Origin: Mycobacterium sp. 852014-52450_SCH5900713
GTDB taxonomy: Bacteria > Actinomycetota > Actinomycetes > Mycobacteriales > Mycobacteriaceae
Direction: 5' to 3'
Assembly: GCF_001667075.1 (NCBI RefSeq)
Contig: NZ_LZIL01000066.1
Location: forward strand, 99,979-163,978
DNA length: 64,000 nucleotides
Below are positions 36,110 to 45,060 of this stretch, one piece after another. Each line of letters opens with the position of its first letter. Within the stretch, counting starts at the first letter, position 1. Below the pieces are notes generated by a model. The model saw only the letters and a program-made list of their open reading frames with translations. It was not told the origin of the DNA and ran no database searches. The translations under genes were made by a program, and so were the position numbers.

Positions 36110-36142
36110 GCCGAAACCGGCTGCCACCAAACGGGTTTCGGC
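36110..36142 (+). terminator. Terminator hairpin after the PhoU gene
   Basis: A perfect 9-bp stem, GCCGAAACC (36110-36118) with GGTTTCGGC (36134-36142), across a 15-base loop starting just after the stop codon. No T-run follows. Confidence 0.6.
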
Positions 36143-36243
36143 GGCCTGTGTGAGAAGCCCCGGCTTGGGTATATAAGCGATGTGCTTCCTCGTCATCGTC
36201 GTCCCATCGCCCCCGCCGGCTCCCCACCCGGGCCGGCGCGCTG

Positions 36244-38229
36244 ATGGCGAATCCCAAGCCGGTTCCCGACGACCTGCGTCGGTTGGCCGCGGCACACGGG
36301 GTGGCCACCTCCTACCGCAACGAGCGGCGCGAGCCCGTCGAGGTCGACGCCGACGTCGTGATCCGCGTGCTCGGCCTGCTCGACGTCGACGCCGCCAGCG
36401 AAGCCGACCGTCGCCGCGAGTTGGCCAAGCTGGCCGAGCGCGACCGCGCCGGCGCCCTGCCCCCCACCGTTTCCGTCCGCCTGGATGGGCGGCCCCGGCC
36501 GCTGCCCGGCGCGGCCGTCCTGGTGAGCGAGGACGGCGACCGCACCGAGGTGCGCGACGAGCTGCCCGACGACCTGACCCCCGGCTGGTATCGGCTGCAG
36601 CTGCGCGACGGGCGGGAGGCCACCCTGGTCGCCGCGCCACCCCAGGTGCCCGCGGCCCCCGCCACCTGGGGCTGGATGCTGCAGCTCTACGCCCTCCGAT
36701 CGGCCCGCTCCTGGGGCATCGGCGACCTGGGCGACCTGCGGGAGTTTATGAACTGGACCGTCGCCGAGCACGGTGCCGGCGCGGTGCTGCTCAACCCGCT
36801 CAGCGCGCCCGGGCCGACCCATCCGGTGCAGCCGTCGCCCTACACCCCCTCCAGCCGACGGTTCGCCAACCCGCTGGCGCTGCGCGTCGAGGACCTCGAC
36901 GCGTACCGCCGGGCCGACCCGGACACCCGCGCCGAGGTGGATGCGCTGCGGGTCTCGGCAACGACCGAACGCATCGACCACGACCTCGTGTGGGCGGCCA
37001 AGCGGTCGGCGCTGGAGCTGCTCTGGCGCGCCGAGGGCCGGCCCAGTCCGCTGGACGGATCGGCCGCCGGCACGGGCCTGCGCGACTGGGCCACGTATTG
37101 CGCACTGGCCGAGCGGCACGGCGGCCGGTGGAGCCGCTGGCCCGAGCCCCTGCGTGACGTCGCCGGGCCGGCCGTCGCGGCGGCGCGGCGAGAGTTGGCG
37201 CCCCGGGTGGCGTTCCACGCCTGGGTGCAGCAGCGCTGCGCCGAGCAGCTGGTCGCCGTGCGCGACACCGCCCGAAGCGCGGGGATGGCCCTGGGGGTGT
37301 TGCACGACCTCCCCGTCGGGGTCGACGCCGAGGGCGCGGACGCGTGGGCGCTGGCCGACGTGCTCGCCACCGGGGTCAGTGTCGGGGCGCCACCGGACAA
37401 CTTCACTCCCCGCGGACAGGACTGGGGGTTGCCGCCGTGGCGGCCGGACCGCCTCGCCGCCACCGGCTACGCCGCCCTGCGCGACATGCTGCGCGCCGTC
37501 GTGACCTACGCCGACGGCCTGCGGATCGACCATGTCGCCGGCCTGTGGCGGTTGTGGTGGATTCCCCCGGGCGACGGTCCGGATCGGGGCACCTACGTGC
37601 ACTATGACGCCGACGTGATGCTCGCCGTCCTCGCCCTGGAGGCACACCGGGCCGGAGCCACCGTGGTCGGCGAGGACCTGGGCACCGTCGAACCGGAGGT
37701 GACTGAGGCGCTGGCCGGCAACGGGATGCTCGGGTGCGCGGTGTCCTGGTTCACCCGCGACGAGTCCGCCCCCGGGGAGCCGCTGCTGACGCCGCCACAA
37801 TGGCCGTCGCGGGCGGCCGCCAGCCTGTCCACCCACGACCTGCCCACCGCCGCGGGCTTCCTGCGCGCCGAGCACGTGCGGGCCCGCGCCGATCTCGGGC
37901 TGCTCGACGACGTGGCGGGCGAGCAGTCGGTGGCCGACAAGGAGCGGGCCGAATGGTTGGAGCTGCTGCGGTCCGAGGGCCTGCTTGACGGCCCGGATCC
38001 GGATGAGGCGGCGATCATCACCGCGATGCACCGGTTGCTGGCGGCGACACCGAGCCGCCTGAAGTTGATTTCGCCTTACGACGTGTTGGCCGAACCCCGG
38101 CAGCCCAATCTGCCGGGCACGATCGACGAGTACCCGAACTGGCGGCTCCCGCTCGCGCAGACACTGGAGGAGCTACGTGCCGACCCCAGGGTCGCCGAGA
38201 TCACCGCCGCCTTCCGCGAGTCGCCGTAA
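36244..38229 (+). CDS. malQ: 4-alpha-glucanotransferase (MalQ-type, GH77)
   Basis: A 661-residue amylomaltase that transfers alpha-1,4-glucan segments in glycogen/maltodextrin metabolism. GH77 active-site segments are present: GLRIDHVAGLWR with the nucleophile Asp (about residue 423), VVGEDLGTV with the acid/base Glu (about 479), and LSTHDLPTAAGF with the third Asp (about 530). It is shorter than Rv1781c (724) and its N-terminal region looks different, so it may be a separate paralogue. No other glycogen gene is near. Confidence 0.9.
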   Translation: MANPKPVPDDLRRLAAAHGVATSYRNERREPVEVDADVVIRVLGLLDVDAASEADRRRELAKLAERDRAGALPPTVSVRLDGRPRPLPGAAVLVSEDGDRTEVRDELPDDLTPGWYRLQLRDGREATLVAAPPQVPAAPATWGWMLQLYALRSARSWGIGDLGDLREFMNWTVAEHGAGAVLLNPLSAPGPTHPVQPSPYTPSSRRFANPLALRVEDLDAYRRADPDTRAEVDALRVSATTERIDHDLVWAAKRSALELLWRAEGRPSPLDGSAAGTGLRDWATYCALAERHGGRWSRWPEPLRDVAGPAVAAARRELAPRVAFHAWVQQRCAEQLVAVRDTARSAGMALGVLHDLPVGVDAEGADAWALADVLATGVSVGAPPDNFTPRGQDWGLPPWRPDRLAATGYAALRDMLRAVVTYADGLRIDHVAGLWRLWWIPPGDGPDRGTYVHYDADVMLAVLALEAHRAGATVVGEDLGTVEPEVTEALAGNGMLGCAVSWFTRDESAPGEPLLTPPQWPSRAAASLSTHDLPTAAGFLRAEHVRARADLGLLDDVAGEQSVADKERAEWLELLRSEGLLDGPDPDEAAIITAMHRLLAATPSRLKLISPYDVLAEPRQPNLPGTIDEYPNWRLPLAQTLEELRADPRVAEITAAFRESP

Positions 38230-38236
38230 CCGAGTC

Positions 38237-38992
38237 TCACGCGTGCCGCAGCACCAGCAGCTCGCTGGTCAGTGTCCCCTCGTCGAGCAGCCGCCCGATC
38301 TGTGCGCTTTGGCGTTCGGCCAGTTGCCAGGCCTCCGTGTGCCCGTGCCGGTCGCTCAGGGCGTCCGTCACGGCGTCGACGCGCTCGTTCCACGCGTCGG
38401 AGATCGGCGGAAGGTCCGCGGTGCCGAGCCGCTGCTCGACGTGCAGCGACGCGCGCCGAACCAGGTCGAGTAGCCCGCCGGGCGTCGGGAAATGGTTGCC
38501 GTCCAACGTCTCGTTCGCTTTGTCGCCGTGGGCGAGAAAGACGAGCAGGCCGATCCGGCCGCCCGGCCGGACGACACGGCGCAGCTCCTCGAGGACCGTG
38601 AGGTGATCCGGTGTCGTGCTCAACACGCCAAGTGCCCACGCGGCGTCGAAGCTCGAGTCCGCCACCGGTAGGGCCGACCCCAGCGCGCACGCCACCGGGA
38701 AGCCGAACAACTTCTTCGCCGCGCGGCACGCACCTGTCTCCGGCTCGATGAGCACCGGCCGCACCGAGCGCTCTCGCGCCGCGTAGGCCGCGGGGCCCCC
38801 GACGCCCGCCCCGGAGTCCAGCAACGTGGAACCGGGCGCCAGGCCCATCTCCGCTATCAACCAATCGAGGGCGGCCGGACTGCCACTGCCCCGGCACCCG
38901 GCGGGCACGTAATAATCCGGCCCGAGGTCGGCGGCCACCTGCGCGGTCCACTCGGCGACGGTGTCGAACTCTGCCTCCATCGCTTCCGTCAT
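38237..38992 (-). CDS. SAM-dependent methyltransferase, class I
   Basis: A 251-residue Rossmann methyltransferase with motif I LLDSGAGVGGPAAYAA (about residues 53-68), an acidic motif II (VLIEPE) and GSALPVADSSFDAAWALGVL (motif post-I to IV). Its ATG overlaps the TGA of the MTHFR-like gene (ATGA), so the two are translationally coupled and probably act in one pathway. The methyl acceptor is unknown. It is convergent with malQ, 7 bases away. Confidence 0.85.
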   Translation of the reverse strand: MTEAMEAEFDTVAEWTAQVAADLGPDYYVPAGCRGSGSPAALDWLIAEMGLAPGSTLLDSGAGVGGPAAYAARERSVRPVLIEPETGACRAAKKLFGFPVACALGSALPVADSSFDAAWALGVLSTTPDHLTVLEELRRVVRPGGRIGLLVFLAHGDKANETLDGNHFPTPGGLLDLVRRASLHVEQRLGTADLPPISDAWNERVDAVTDALSDRHGHTEAWQLAERQSAQIGRLLDEGTLTSELLVLRHA

Positions 38993-39969
38993 CGACGCCC
39001 CTCCACTCGTATTCGGCGACCGACCTCCGCCTTGATTTCCGCACCGATGCGCCCGCCCGCCGCGGACGCCAAACCGGACACGTTGACTCCCTCGACGCCT
39101 TCGATCGAGAGCAGCGCGCGCGCCGCGGCCACCGCTGCCTCGATCCCGGCGGACACCGGATCCGGCGCGCCCAAAACCTGTTCCGTCACGGCCCGATCGA
39201 GTTCCAGGCCGGGCAAGCCTTGCAGCACCGCCGCGGACACGGCGTCGGTGAACACCGCCACCGCCGCGATCACCGGGATCGCCAGACCCGCCGCCCGGGC
39301 CGCCCTCACGAAGTCGGCCACCATCTCGGGACGGGGCACGTGGTTGAGGACGGCCAGGCTCGCTCCGGCCCGTTGCTTCTGGACCAACCGGGCGGGCCGG
39401 TCTGCTACGGGCGGGGCGGTGGGCGTTTCGGGCGCCGCGGCGACCATTCCCGTCGAAGCGGCCAGCGAAACCAGGCGCGGCCCGTCGAGGTCGAAGGTCT
39501 GCGTGACGTCCGGACGCACGTCGTAGCCGCGCCCGTCGCCCGTCACGCACAACACCGTCTCCACGTTGATGCTGCGCAACCCCCGCAGCTCCTGCTCGAG
39601 CACCACGCGGTTGCGGTCGCGGCACGACAACGTGATCCAGGGCGTCACGCCGGCGTCGAGGAGCAGTGACCCCATGAGCGTCGGCGGAAAATCGGGCTTG
39701 TTCTGGTGCTCCCCGACCAGGACGGCGTCGCACCCCGGCGCCAGCACGGCCGCGGTCGCCGCGACGTCCTGGCGATCGAACGGGGTGCAACTGAAATCGG
39801 TGAGCACCAGTGGCGCGCGAGCGGGACGCGCCGCGTGCTGACGGCCAGACCACGCCACCACGCCGTCGAACGCGCACGCGCCCGGGCGCATCTCGCATTG
39901 GCCGTCGGGCCGCACCCCGCCGCACGGTCCGAACTCCATTCGTTTCGGACACTCCAAACCCGCCGACAT
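38989..39969 (-). CDS. Methylenetetrahydrofolate reductase-like protein with N-terminal Cys-rich MTHFR_C module
   Basis: A 326-residue protein. The N-terminus has the pattern CPKRMEFGPCGGV...GQCE....CAF (Cys 7, 16, 25, 32), typical of the MTHFR_C module associated with MetF-type proteins. The rest resembles the MTHFR TIM barrel (LTDFSCTPFD, VLVGEHQNKPDFPPTLMG, ETVLCVTGDGRG). It probably binds folate and reduces or handles methylene-THF, but the flavin residues cannot be checked by eye. The partner methyltransferase gene overlaps by 4 bases. It is divergent from the WS/DGAT gene. Confidence 0.8.
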   Translation of the reverse strand: MSAGLECPKRMEFGPCGGVRPDGQCEMRPGACAFDGVVAWSGRQHAARPARAPLVLTDFSCTPFDRQDVAATAAVLAPGCDAVLVGEHQNKPDFPPTLMGSLLLDAGVTPWITLSCRDRNRVVLEQELRGLRSINVETVLCVTGDGRGYDVRPDVTQTFDLDGPRLVSLAASTGMVAAAPETPTAPPVADRPARLVQKQRAGASLAVLNHVPRPEMVADFVRAARAAGLAIPVIAAVAVFTDAVSAAVLQGLPGLELDRAVTEQVLGAPDPVSAGIEAAVAAARALLSIEGVEGVNVSGLASAAGGRIGAEIKAEVGRRIRVEGRR

Positions 39970-40143
39970 CTCACTCCCCGTGCGCCAGTGTTCGCATCGA
40001 TGTACCCCAACGACCGCGCCCGCAAGCCCTCGGGCCGGGACCGGATTCGGAGTGCTGTTTCGGGATTAGCAAACGTTCCCGGCGGCTACTAGGAGATGGG
40101 CGTGTACCGCGCGGACGGTGCAGCGAAACGAACGGGGTTGACC

Positions 40144-41502
40144 ATGGAACCGATATCGCCGACTGATGCGCTGTTCCTCATCGGCGAGTCCCGCGAGCAC
40201 CCGATGCACGTGGGATCGCTTCAGCTCTTCGAGCCGCCCGAGGACGCCGGGCCCCATTTCGTCCGCGAGGCCTATCAGGCCATGCTCGAGTGCACGGATG
40301 TGCAACCGCTGTTCCGCAAGCACCCGGCCTTCTTCGGTGGTCTGACCAACCTCGCGTGGTCGTTCGACAACGACGTCGAGCTCGACTACCACCTGCGCCG
40401 CTCGGCCCTCCCGGAGCCCGGGCGGGTCCGCGATCTGCTGGAGCTGGCGTCCCGGCTGCACGGCAGCCTGCTCGACCGCCACCGCCCGATGTGGGAAGCC
40501 CACCTCGTCGAGGGCCTCCAGGACGGTCGGTACGCCGTGTACACGAAGTACCACCACTCCCTCATGGACGGCGTGTCCGCGATGCGGCTGGTGCAGCGCG
40601 CGTTCACCCCCGACCCGGACGACGACGAGGTGCGCGTCCCGTGGACCCTGGGGCCGCGCAAACGCAGCAAGGAACACAAAAGTCAGTCACTGCTCGAGCG
40701 CGCCGGCCGCACCGCGGGGTCGGCGCTCGCCCTGGCGCCATCCACCCTCAAACTGGCCCGGGCGGCGCTGCTCGAACAGCAACTCACACTCCCGTTCCGC
40801 GCGCCGCGCAGCATGTTCAACGTCCGGATCGGCGGTGCCCGGCGAGTGGCCGCACAGTCGTGGTCGCTGGACCGGATCAAGGCGATCAAGTCGGCGGCCG
40901 GAGTGACGGTCAACGACGTCGTGCTCGCCATGTGCTCCGGGGCCCTGCGGGCCTACCTCTTGGAGCAAGATGCCCTGCCCGACGCCCCACTGACCGCGAT
41001 GGTGCCGGTCAATCTGCGCAAGACCGACGACGACCGCGGCGGCAACCTGGTCGGAACGTTCCTGTGCAACCTGGCGACCGACCTCGACGACGCGGGGCGG
41101 CGCCTCGAGATCGTCAGCACGTCGATCCGCGACACCAAAGACGTGTTCCAGCAACTGCCACCGGTGCAGCAACTGGCACTGTCGGCGTTCAACATCGGCG
41201 GCCTGTTCTTCGGGCTGATCCCCGGGTACCTGTCGGCGGCCTCACCGCCCTTCAACATCGTCATCTCCAACGTCTCCACCGGTCCCTCCGAGCCGCTGTA
41301 TTGGCGGGGCGCCCGGTTGGACGGCAACTATCCGCTGTCCATCCCACTCGACGGGCAGGCGGTCAACATCACGGTCACCAACAACGCCGACAACCTCGAC
41401 TTCGGTCTGGTGGGCTGCCGCCGCAGCATCCCGCACCTGCAGCGGCTGCTGGGCCACCTGGAGACCTCGTTGAAAGACCTCGAGCGCGCCACCGGCGTGT
41501 GA
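40144..41502 (+). CDS. Wax ester synthase/diacylglycerol acyltransferase (WS/DGAT)
   Basis: A 452-residue WS/DGAT enzyme for triacylglycerol or wax-ester synthesis. The catalytic HHxxxDG motif is intact (HHSLMDG, about residues 138-144), and the family PLNxRKTDD-like and NIVISNVSTGP segments follow (NLRKTDDDRGGNLVG; FNIVISNVSTGPSEPLYW). The chosen start MEPISPTDALFLIGE matches the family N-terminus; an ATG at 40096 is 48 bases upstream. Mycobacteria have many paralogues, so no Tgs number is given. Confidence 0.92.
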   Translation: MEPISPTDALFLIGESREHPMHVGSLQLFEPPEDAGPHFVREAYQAMLECTDVQPLFRKHPAFFGGLTNLAWSFDNDVELDYHLRRSALPEPGRVRDLLELASRLHGSLLDRHRPMWEAHLVEGLQDGRYAVYTKYHHSLMDGVSAMRLVQRAFTPDPDDDEVRVPWTLGPRKRSKEHKSQSLLERAGRTAGSALALAPSTLKLARAALLEQQLTLPFRAPRSMFNVRIGGARRVAAQSWSLDRIKAIKSAAGVTVNDVVLAMCSGALRAYLLEQDALPDAPLTAMVPVNLRKTDDDRGGNLVGTFLCNLATDLDDAGRRLEIVSTSIRDTKDVFQQLPPVQQLALSAFNIGGLFFGLIPGYLSAASPPFNIVISNVSTGPSEPLYWRGARLDGNYPLSIPLDGQAVNITVTNNADNLDFGLVGCRRSIPHLQRLLGHLETSLKDLERATGV

Positions 41503-41513
41503 GCGGGTGACGG

Positions 41514-41951
41514 CTAGGGCCTGGTGGTGTAGTCCAGGCACACCGTCGTGCCGTTGGGCCGCGCGTTGATGGTGCAGTGGTCGGCGAGCGCGTGCATCAG
41601 CAGGAGGCCGCGGGATCGCCGGGGATCGTTGAGCCGCTGCGGCGCGGGGGGGTGCCAGGATCCACGATCGCTGACGCACACGCTGATCGATTGGGCGGCG
41701 GGATCGTAGCTGGCCTGCAGTTTCATGGTGCCGACCGTGGTCTGGGCGCGGTACGCGTGCTCGACGCAGTTGGCCAGCGCCTCATTGACGCCCAGAATGA
41801 TGTCGTCGCGCACTTCAGCCGGGGCCTCCGTCACTTCCTGGAGCCACCGGCGCAGGGCGCGGCGCAGTTCCGCCGCTGTGACGGCGTCGGCGGCACCAGC
41901 GCAGGTCAATCGCGCGGGCGTGACGACCCTGGGTGGAAGTAGTGAGGTCAT
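41514..41951 (-). CDS. RsbW-like anti-sigma / serine kinase (HATPase)
   Basis: A 145-residue GHKL ATPase. The N-box NEALANCVEHAY (about residues 55-66) and a later glycine-rich segment (SRGLLLMHALADHC) identify the RsbW/SpoIIAB group, which binds sigma factors or phosphorylates anti-sigma-factor antagonists. No antagonist or sigma gene is adjacent. The ATG at 41951 is chosen; it has no strong ribosome site. It is convergent with the WS/DGAT gene. Confidence 0.85.
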   Translation of the reverse strand: MTSLLPPRVVTPARLTCAGAADAVTAAELRRALRRWLQEVTEAPAEVRDDIILGVNEALANCVEHAYRAQTTVGTMKLQASYDPAAQSISVCVSDRGSWHPPAPQRLNDPRRSRGLLLMHALADHCTINARPNGTTVCLDYTTRP

Positions 41952-42067
41952 GCTAAGGACATACCCCGGTGCGGGTGGGGTGCTAAACCCCTTCGCGTCT
42001 CGCTTTGGCAACGGGCGGGTACACGTTCGGAATCGGGTTGCCGTACAACGACATACAGAGGGATCCT

Positions 42068-43000
42068 ATGGAATTCCGTGCCTTCATCGAACCGCAACAG
42101 GGCGCCCGTTATGCCGATCAGGTCGCCGTCGCCCAAACCGCTGAGCAGCTGGGCTTTGCAGCGTTTTTCCGGTCCGACCACTACCTGGCGATGAGCGGCG
42201 ACGGCCTACCGGGTCCCACCGACTCGTGGGTGACCCTGGGCGCAATCGCGCGGGAGACGTCGAGCATCCGGCTCGGCACCCTGGTGACCTCCGCAACGTT
42301 TCGCCATCCGGGTCCGCTGGCCATCGCGGTGGCGCAAGTGGACGACATGAGCGCGGGGCGTGTCGAACTCGGACTGGGCAGCGGCTGGTTCGAGAAGGAG
42401 CATCAGGCGTACGGGATTCCCTTTCCTCCGCTGCGGGAGAGGTTCGACCGGCTCAGCGAACAGCTCGCCATCGTCACAGCGCTGTGGACGACGCCGCCCG
42501 GTGAGACCTTCGACTACGCCGGCAAGTACTACACCATCACCGGCTCGCCGGCGCTGCCCAAACCGACGCAGACCCCGCATCCGCCTATCGTCATCGGCGG
42601 TCTCGGCGCCAAACGCACTCCGCAGCTGGCGGCGAAGTACGCGGCCGAGTTCAACATTCCCTTCGCGCCGATCGACGTGGCCGAGAAGCAATTTCAGCGG
42701 GTGGCGGACGCGGTCACCGAGGCGGGCAGGCCGGCCGACTCGATGGTCTACTCGAGCGCATTCGTGCTCTGCGCCGGGCGCCGCGACCGCGAGGTGGCCC
42801 GCCGCGCCGACGCGATCGGCCGCAACCTCGACGAGTTGCGCTCGAACAGCCCGCTGGTCGGCACTCCCGCGCAGATCGTCGACAACTTGGGCGGGTGGAA
42901 ACACCTCGGCGTGCAGCGCGTCTACACCCAGCTGCTGGACCTAACCGATCTCGGGCACCTGGAACTACTGGCGAGTGAGGTTATGCCGCAACTGCTTTGA
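42068..43000 (+). CDS. LLM-class F420-dependent oxidoreductase
   Basis: A 310-residue TIM-barrel enzyme of the bacterial luciferase-like family. FRSDHYLAM, RLGTLVTSATFRHP, VELGLGSGWFEKEHQAYGIPFPP and PIVIGGLGAKRTP are typical F420-binding and barrel segments. The start MEFRAFIEPQQ at 42068 follows GGATCC-rich DNA; the upstream in-frame extension has no support. The leader overlaps the promoter region of the divergent RsbW-like gene. Substrate unknown. Confidence 0.9.
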   Translation: MEFRAFIEPQQGARYADQVAVAQTAEQLGFAAFFRSDHYLAMSGDGLPGPTDSWVTLGAIARETSSIRLGTLVTSATFRHPGPLAIAVAQVDDMSAGRVELGLGSGWFEKEHQAYGIPFPPLRERFDRLSEQLAIVTALWTTPPGETFDYAGKYYTITGSPALPKPTQTPHPPIVIGGLGAKRTPQLAAKYAAEFNIPFAPIDVAEKQFQRVADAVTEAGRPADSMVYSSAFVLCAGRRDREVARRADAIGRNLDELRSNSPLVGTPAQIVDNLGGWKHLGVQRVYTQLLDLTDLGHLELLASEVMPQLL

Positions 43001-43003
43001 GGC

Positions 43004-43822
43004 TCACACGGACTCGGCCTCGGCGCGTTCCTCCTCGAGCCGATCCTTGCTCCTCAGCAGCCGCAGCAACGTCACGAAGAGCAGCCCGCCGATCATGTTG
43101 CCCACCACGGTGTAGCCGAACCAGCCCAGCCATGTCAGATAACCGAACGGCGCCTTCCCGGTAACCAGCGCGCCGAAGATCAGCAACGAATCCAGAATCG
43201 AATGGAACAACCGCAGCCCGGCGAGCAGGAACGCTGCGGCGACGGCGGCCGCGATCTTGGCCGGCACGGAATCGGTGCCGTGTTGCATCCGGGTCATCAG
43301 CGTGATGACCATGCCGCCGAGGATCGCCAAAACCATGCTCTGCGCCGACACCGGCGCGGTGGCGAAATGGGTGCCGGACTCGATCGTCTGGGCGTGCAGC
43401 TCTGGGAAGCCCGTCATGATCAACCACATGATCACCCAGCCGCCGACGAGGTTGGCGAACATGGTGCCGCCCCATAGTTTGGCCAGCTGGCGGAGGCTGG
43501 CGCGTTTGGCGGCCACGGTCACGACGGGAATGATGAAGCCCTCGGTGAACAGCTCGCTGCGGCCCAGCAGCAGGGCCAGGAAACCGATCGAGAAAGCCAA
43601 TCCGGCCAACAGCGGCCGGTGGGTGGCGTCCAACACCGACAGGTAGGCGAGCACCCCGATTCCCACCTCGGTCCCGCCGAAAAAGCCGGTGACCAACACG
43701 CCGCGCCAGGTGCGGTGCAGACGCTGGGTGCCCTCGCTCAGCATCCTGCTGAACGCGTCCTCGAGCTCGTCCTCGATGGGACTGTTGGTGTCTCCGAGCT
43801 CGCGTTGGGTCGTGTCACTCAT
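43004..43822 (-). CDS. Formate/nitrite transporter (FNT) family channel
   Basis: A 272-residue protein with six hydrophobic helices (first at about residue 45). The GRSELFTEGFIIPVV segment and AANLVGGWV-like helix-break segments fit the FNT fold, which makes pentameric channels for small monovalent anions. The cytosolic N-terminal ~40 residues are acidic, as in YfdC-like members. The stop is 3 bases from the convergent LLM gene. Confidence 0.88.
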   Translation of the reverse strand: MSDTTQRELGDTNSPIEDELEDAFSRMLSEGTQRLHRTWRGVLVTGFFGGTEVGIGVLAYLSVLDATHRPLLAGLAFSIGFLALLLGRSELFTEGFIIPVVTVAAKRASLRQLAKLWGGTMFANLVGGWVIMWLIMTGFPELHAQTIESGTHFATAPVSAQSMVLAILGGMVITLMTRMQHGTDSVPAKIAAAVAAAFLLAGLRLFHSILDSLLIFGALVTGKAPFGYLTWLGWFGYTVVGNMIGGLLFVTLLRLLRSKDRLEEERAEAESV

Positions 43823-43896
43823 GGTGGATGGCCTAGTACCCGTTAATCGGGGCTGGACCATCCGGTGTGAGGCATCTGACAGGGGCGGCCCCGCTG

Positions 43897-44862
43897 TCAC
43901 TTGCGCGGTCGCAGCACCGGTGTCACCAGCGCACCGGTGTCGAGGTAACTCTCCAGGTTGCGGATCGCCAGCAGCGCCATCGCCCTGCGAGTCCGGGCGG
44001 TGGCGCTGCCGATGTGCGGGAACAGCACCACGTTGTCCATGTCCAGCAGCTCGGCCGGCACGTGCGGTTCGTCGACGAAGACGTCCAGACCCGCACCGGC
44101 CAGGGCGCCGCCGGCCAGCAATTCCACCAGCGCGCCCTGGTCGACGACGCTGCCACGCGCGATGTTGATGAGGTAGCCCTCGGGGCCCAACGCCTCGAGG
44201 ACGCGCCGGTCGACCAGCTGGTGCGTCTTGGAGTCGCCGGTGGTGGCCACGACGAGGACGTCGACCGATTCGGCCAGTTCCACCGGCGAGTCGGCGTAAC
44301 GGTACGGCGATCCGTCGATGCGACGACGGTTGTGATACGCGACGGCACAGTCGAATCCGACCAGCCTGGTCGCTATAGCCGAACCGATGCGGCCCAGCCC
44401 CAAGATTCCGACCTGCAGGCCGCTGACGTCGCGGGCGTAGGGGAATGGCCCGTCGCGCACCCACCCGCCCGCCCGCACGTAGCGGTCGGCGGCTCCGAAA
44501 CGGCGCAGGGTCATCAGGATCAGGCCGAGGGCAGTGTCGGCCACGGTGTCCGAAAGCACGTCGGGCGTGTTGCTGACGCCGATGCCGCGACGCCGCGCCG
44601 CCGACAGATCGATCAGGTCAACCCCGGCGCCGTTGTTGACGATCACCTCCAGATGCGGCAGCGCCGCCATCGTGCCGGCGTCGACGCCTGGCGACCCCGA
44701 CGTGAGCACCACACGAATGTCGGCCCCATGCTCGGCCAGGAAATCGGCCCGTTCGGGGCCCTCGGGAAGCTTCGAAATGTCGTAGCGCGCGGTCAGCTCC
44801 GCCTCGAACGCCGGCTCGAAGTCACCGACCCGCAGCGCGTTCCTGATCTTTTTTGTTGTCAC
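43897..44862 (-). CDS. D-2-hydroxyacid dehydrogenase (glyoxylate/hydroxypyruvate reductase-like)
   Basis: A 321-residue NAD(P)-dependent dehydrogenase. The Rossmann motif ILGLGRIGSAIA (about 148-159) and the catalytic triad segments NIARGSVVD (Arg), DVFVDEPHVP (Glu) and LFPHIGSAT (His, about 285) are all present. The GTG at 44862 (TTKKIRNALRVGDFEP) is preferred, as the longer open frame upstream is unlike the family. It is divergent from the next LLM gene. Likely substrate is a small 2-oxoacid. Confidence 0.9.
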   Translation of the reverse strand: MTTKKIRNALRVGDFEPAFEAELTARYDISKLPEGPERADFLAEHGADIRVVLTSGSPGVDAGTMAALPHLEVIVNNGAGVDLIDLSAARRRGIGVSNTPDVLSDTVADTALGLILMTLRRFGAADRYVRAGGWVRDGPFPYARDVSGLQVGILGLGRIGSAIATRLVGFDCAVAYHNRRRIDGSPYRYADSPVELAESVDVLVVATTGDSKTHQLVDRRVLEALGPEGYLINIARGSVVDQGALVELLAGGALAGAGLDVFVDEPHVPAELLDMDNVVLFPHIGSATARTRRAMALLAIRNLESYLDTGALVTPVLRPRK

Positions 44863-45060
44863 CCGTCCATCATCGAGCGTCGACGAAATATTCGGGCGGT
44901 GGCCTTCGTTGTTGCCCTCGACGGTGTCGGACATTCCCCCGGGTACCACCTCAAAACCGTCGCTTCGAGCGACCACTTGCCGAGAGGCGCGAAGACGGCA
45001 CCGTCCCAAATTGATTCAGTGCACGGGAAGCAATCCGCCTGCGGCTCGGTTGCACCGCCA

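Noticed and set aside
36193..38031. 612-codon minus-strand open frame opposite malQ
   Set aside because: Shadow; the malQ catalytic segments on the plus strand are intact.
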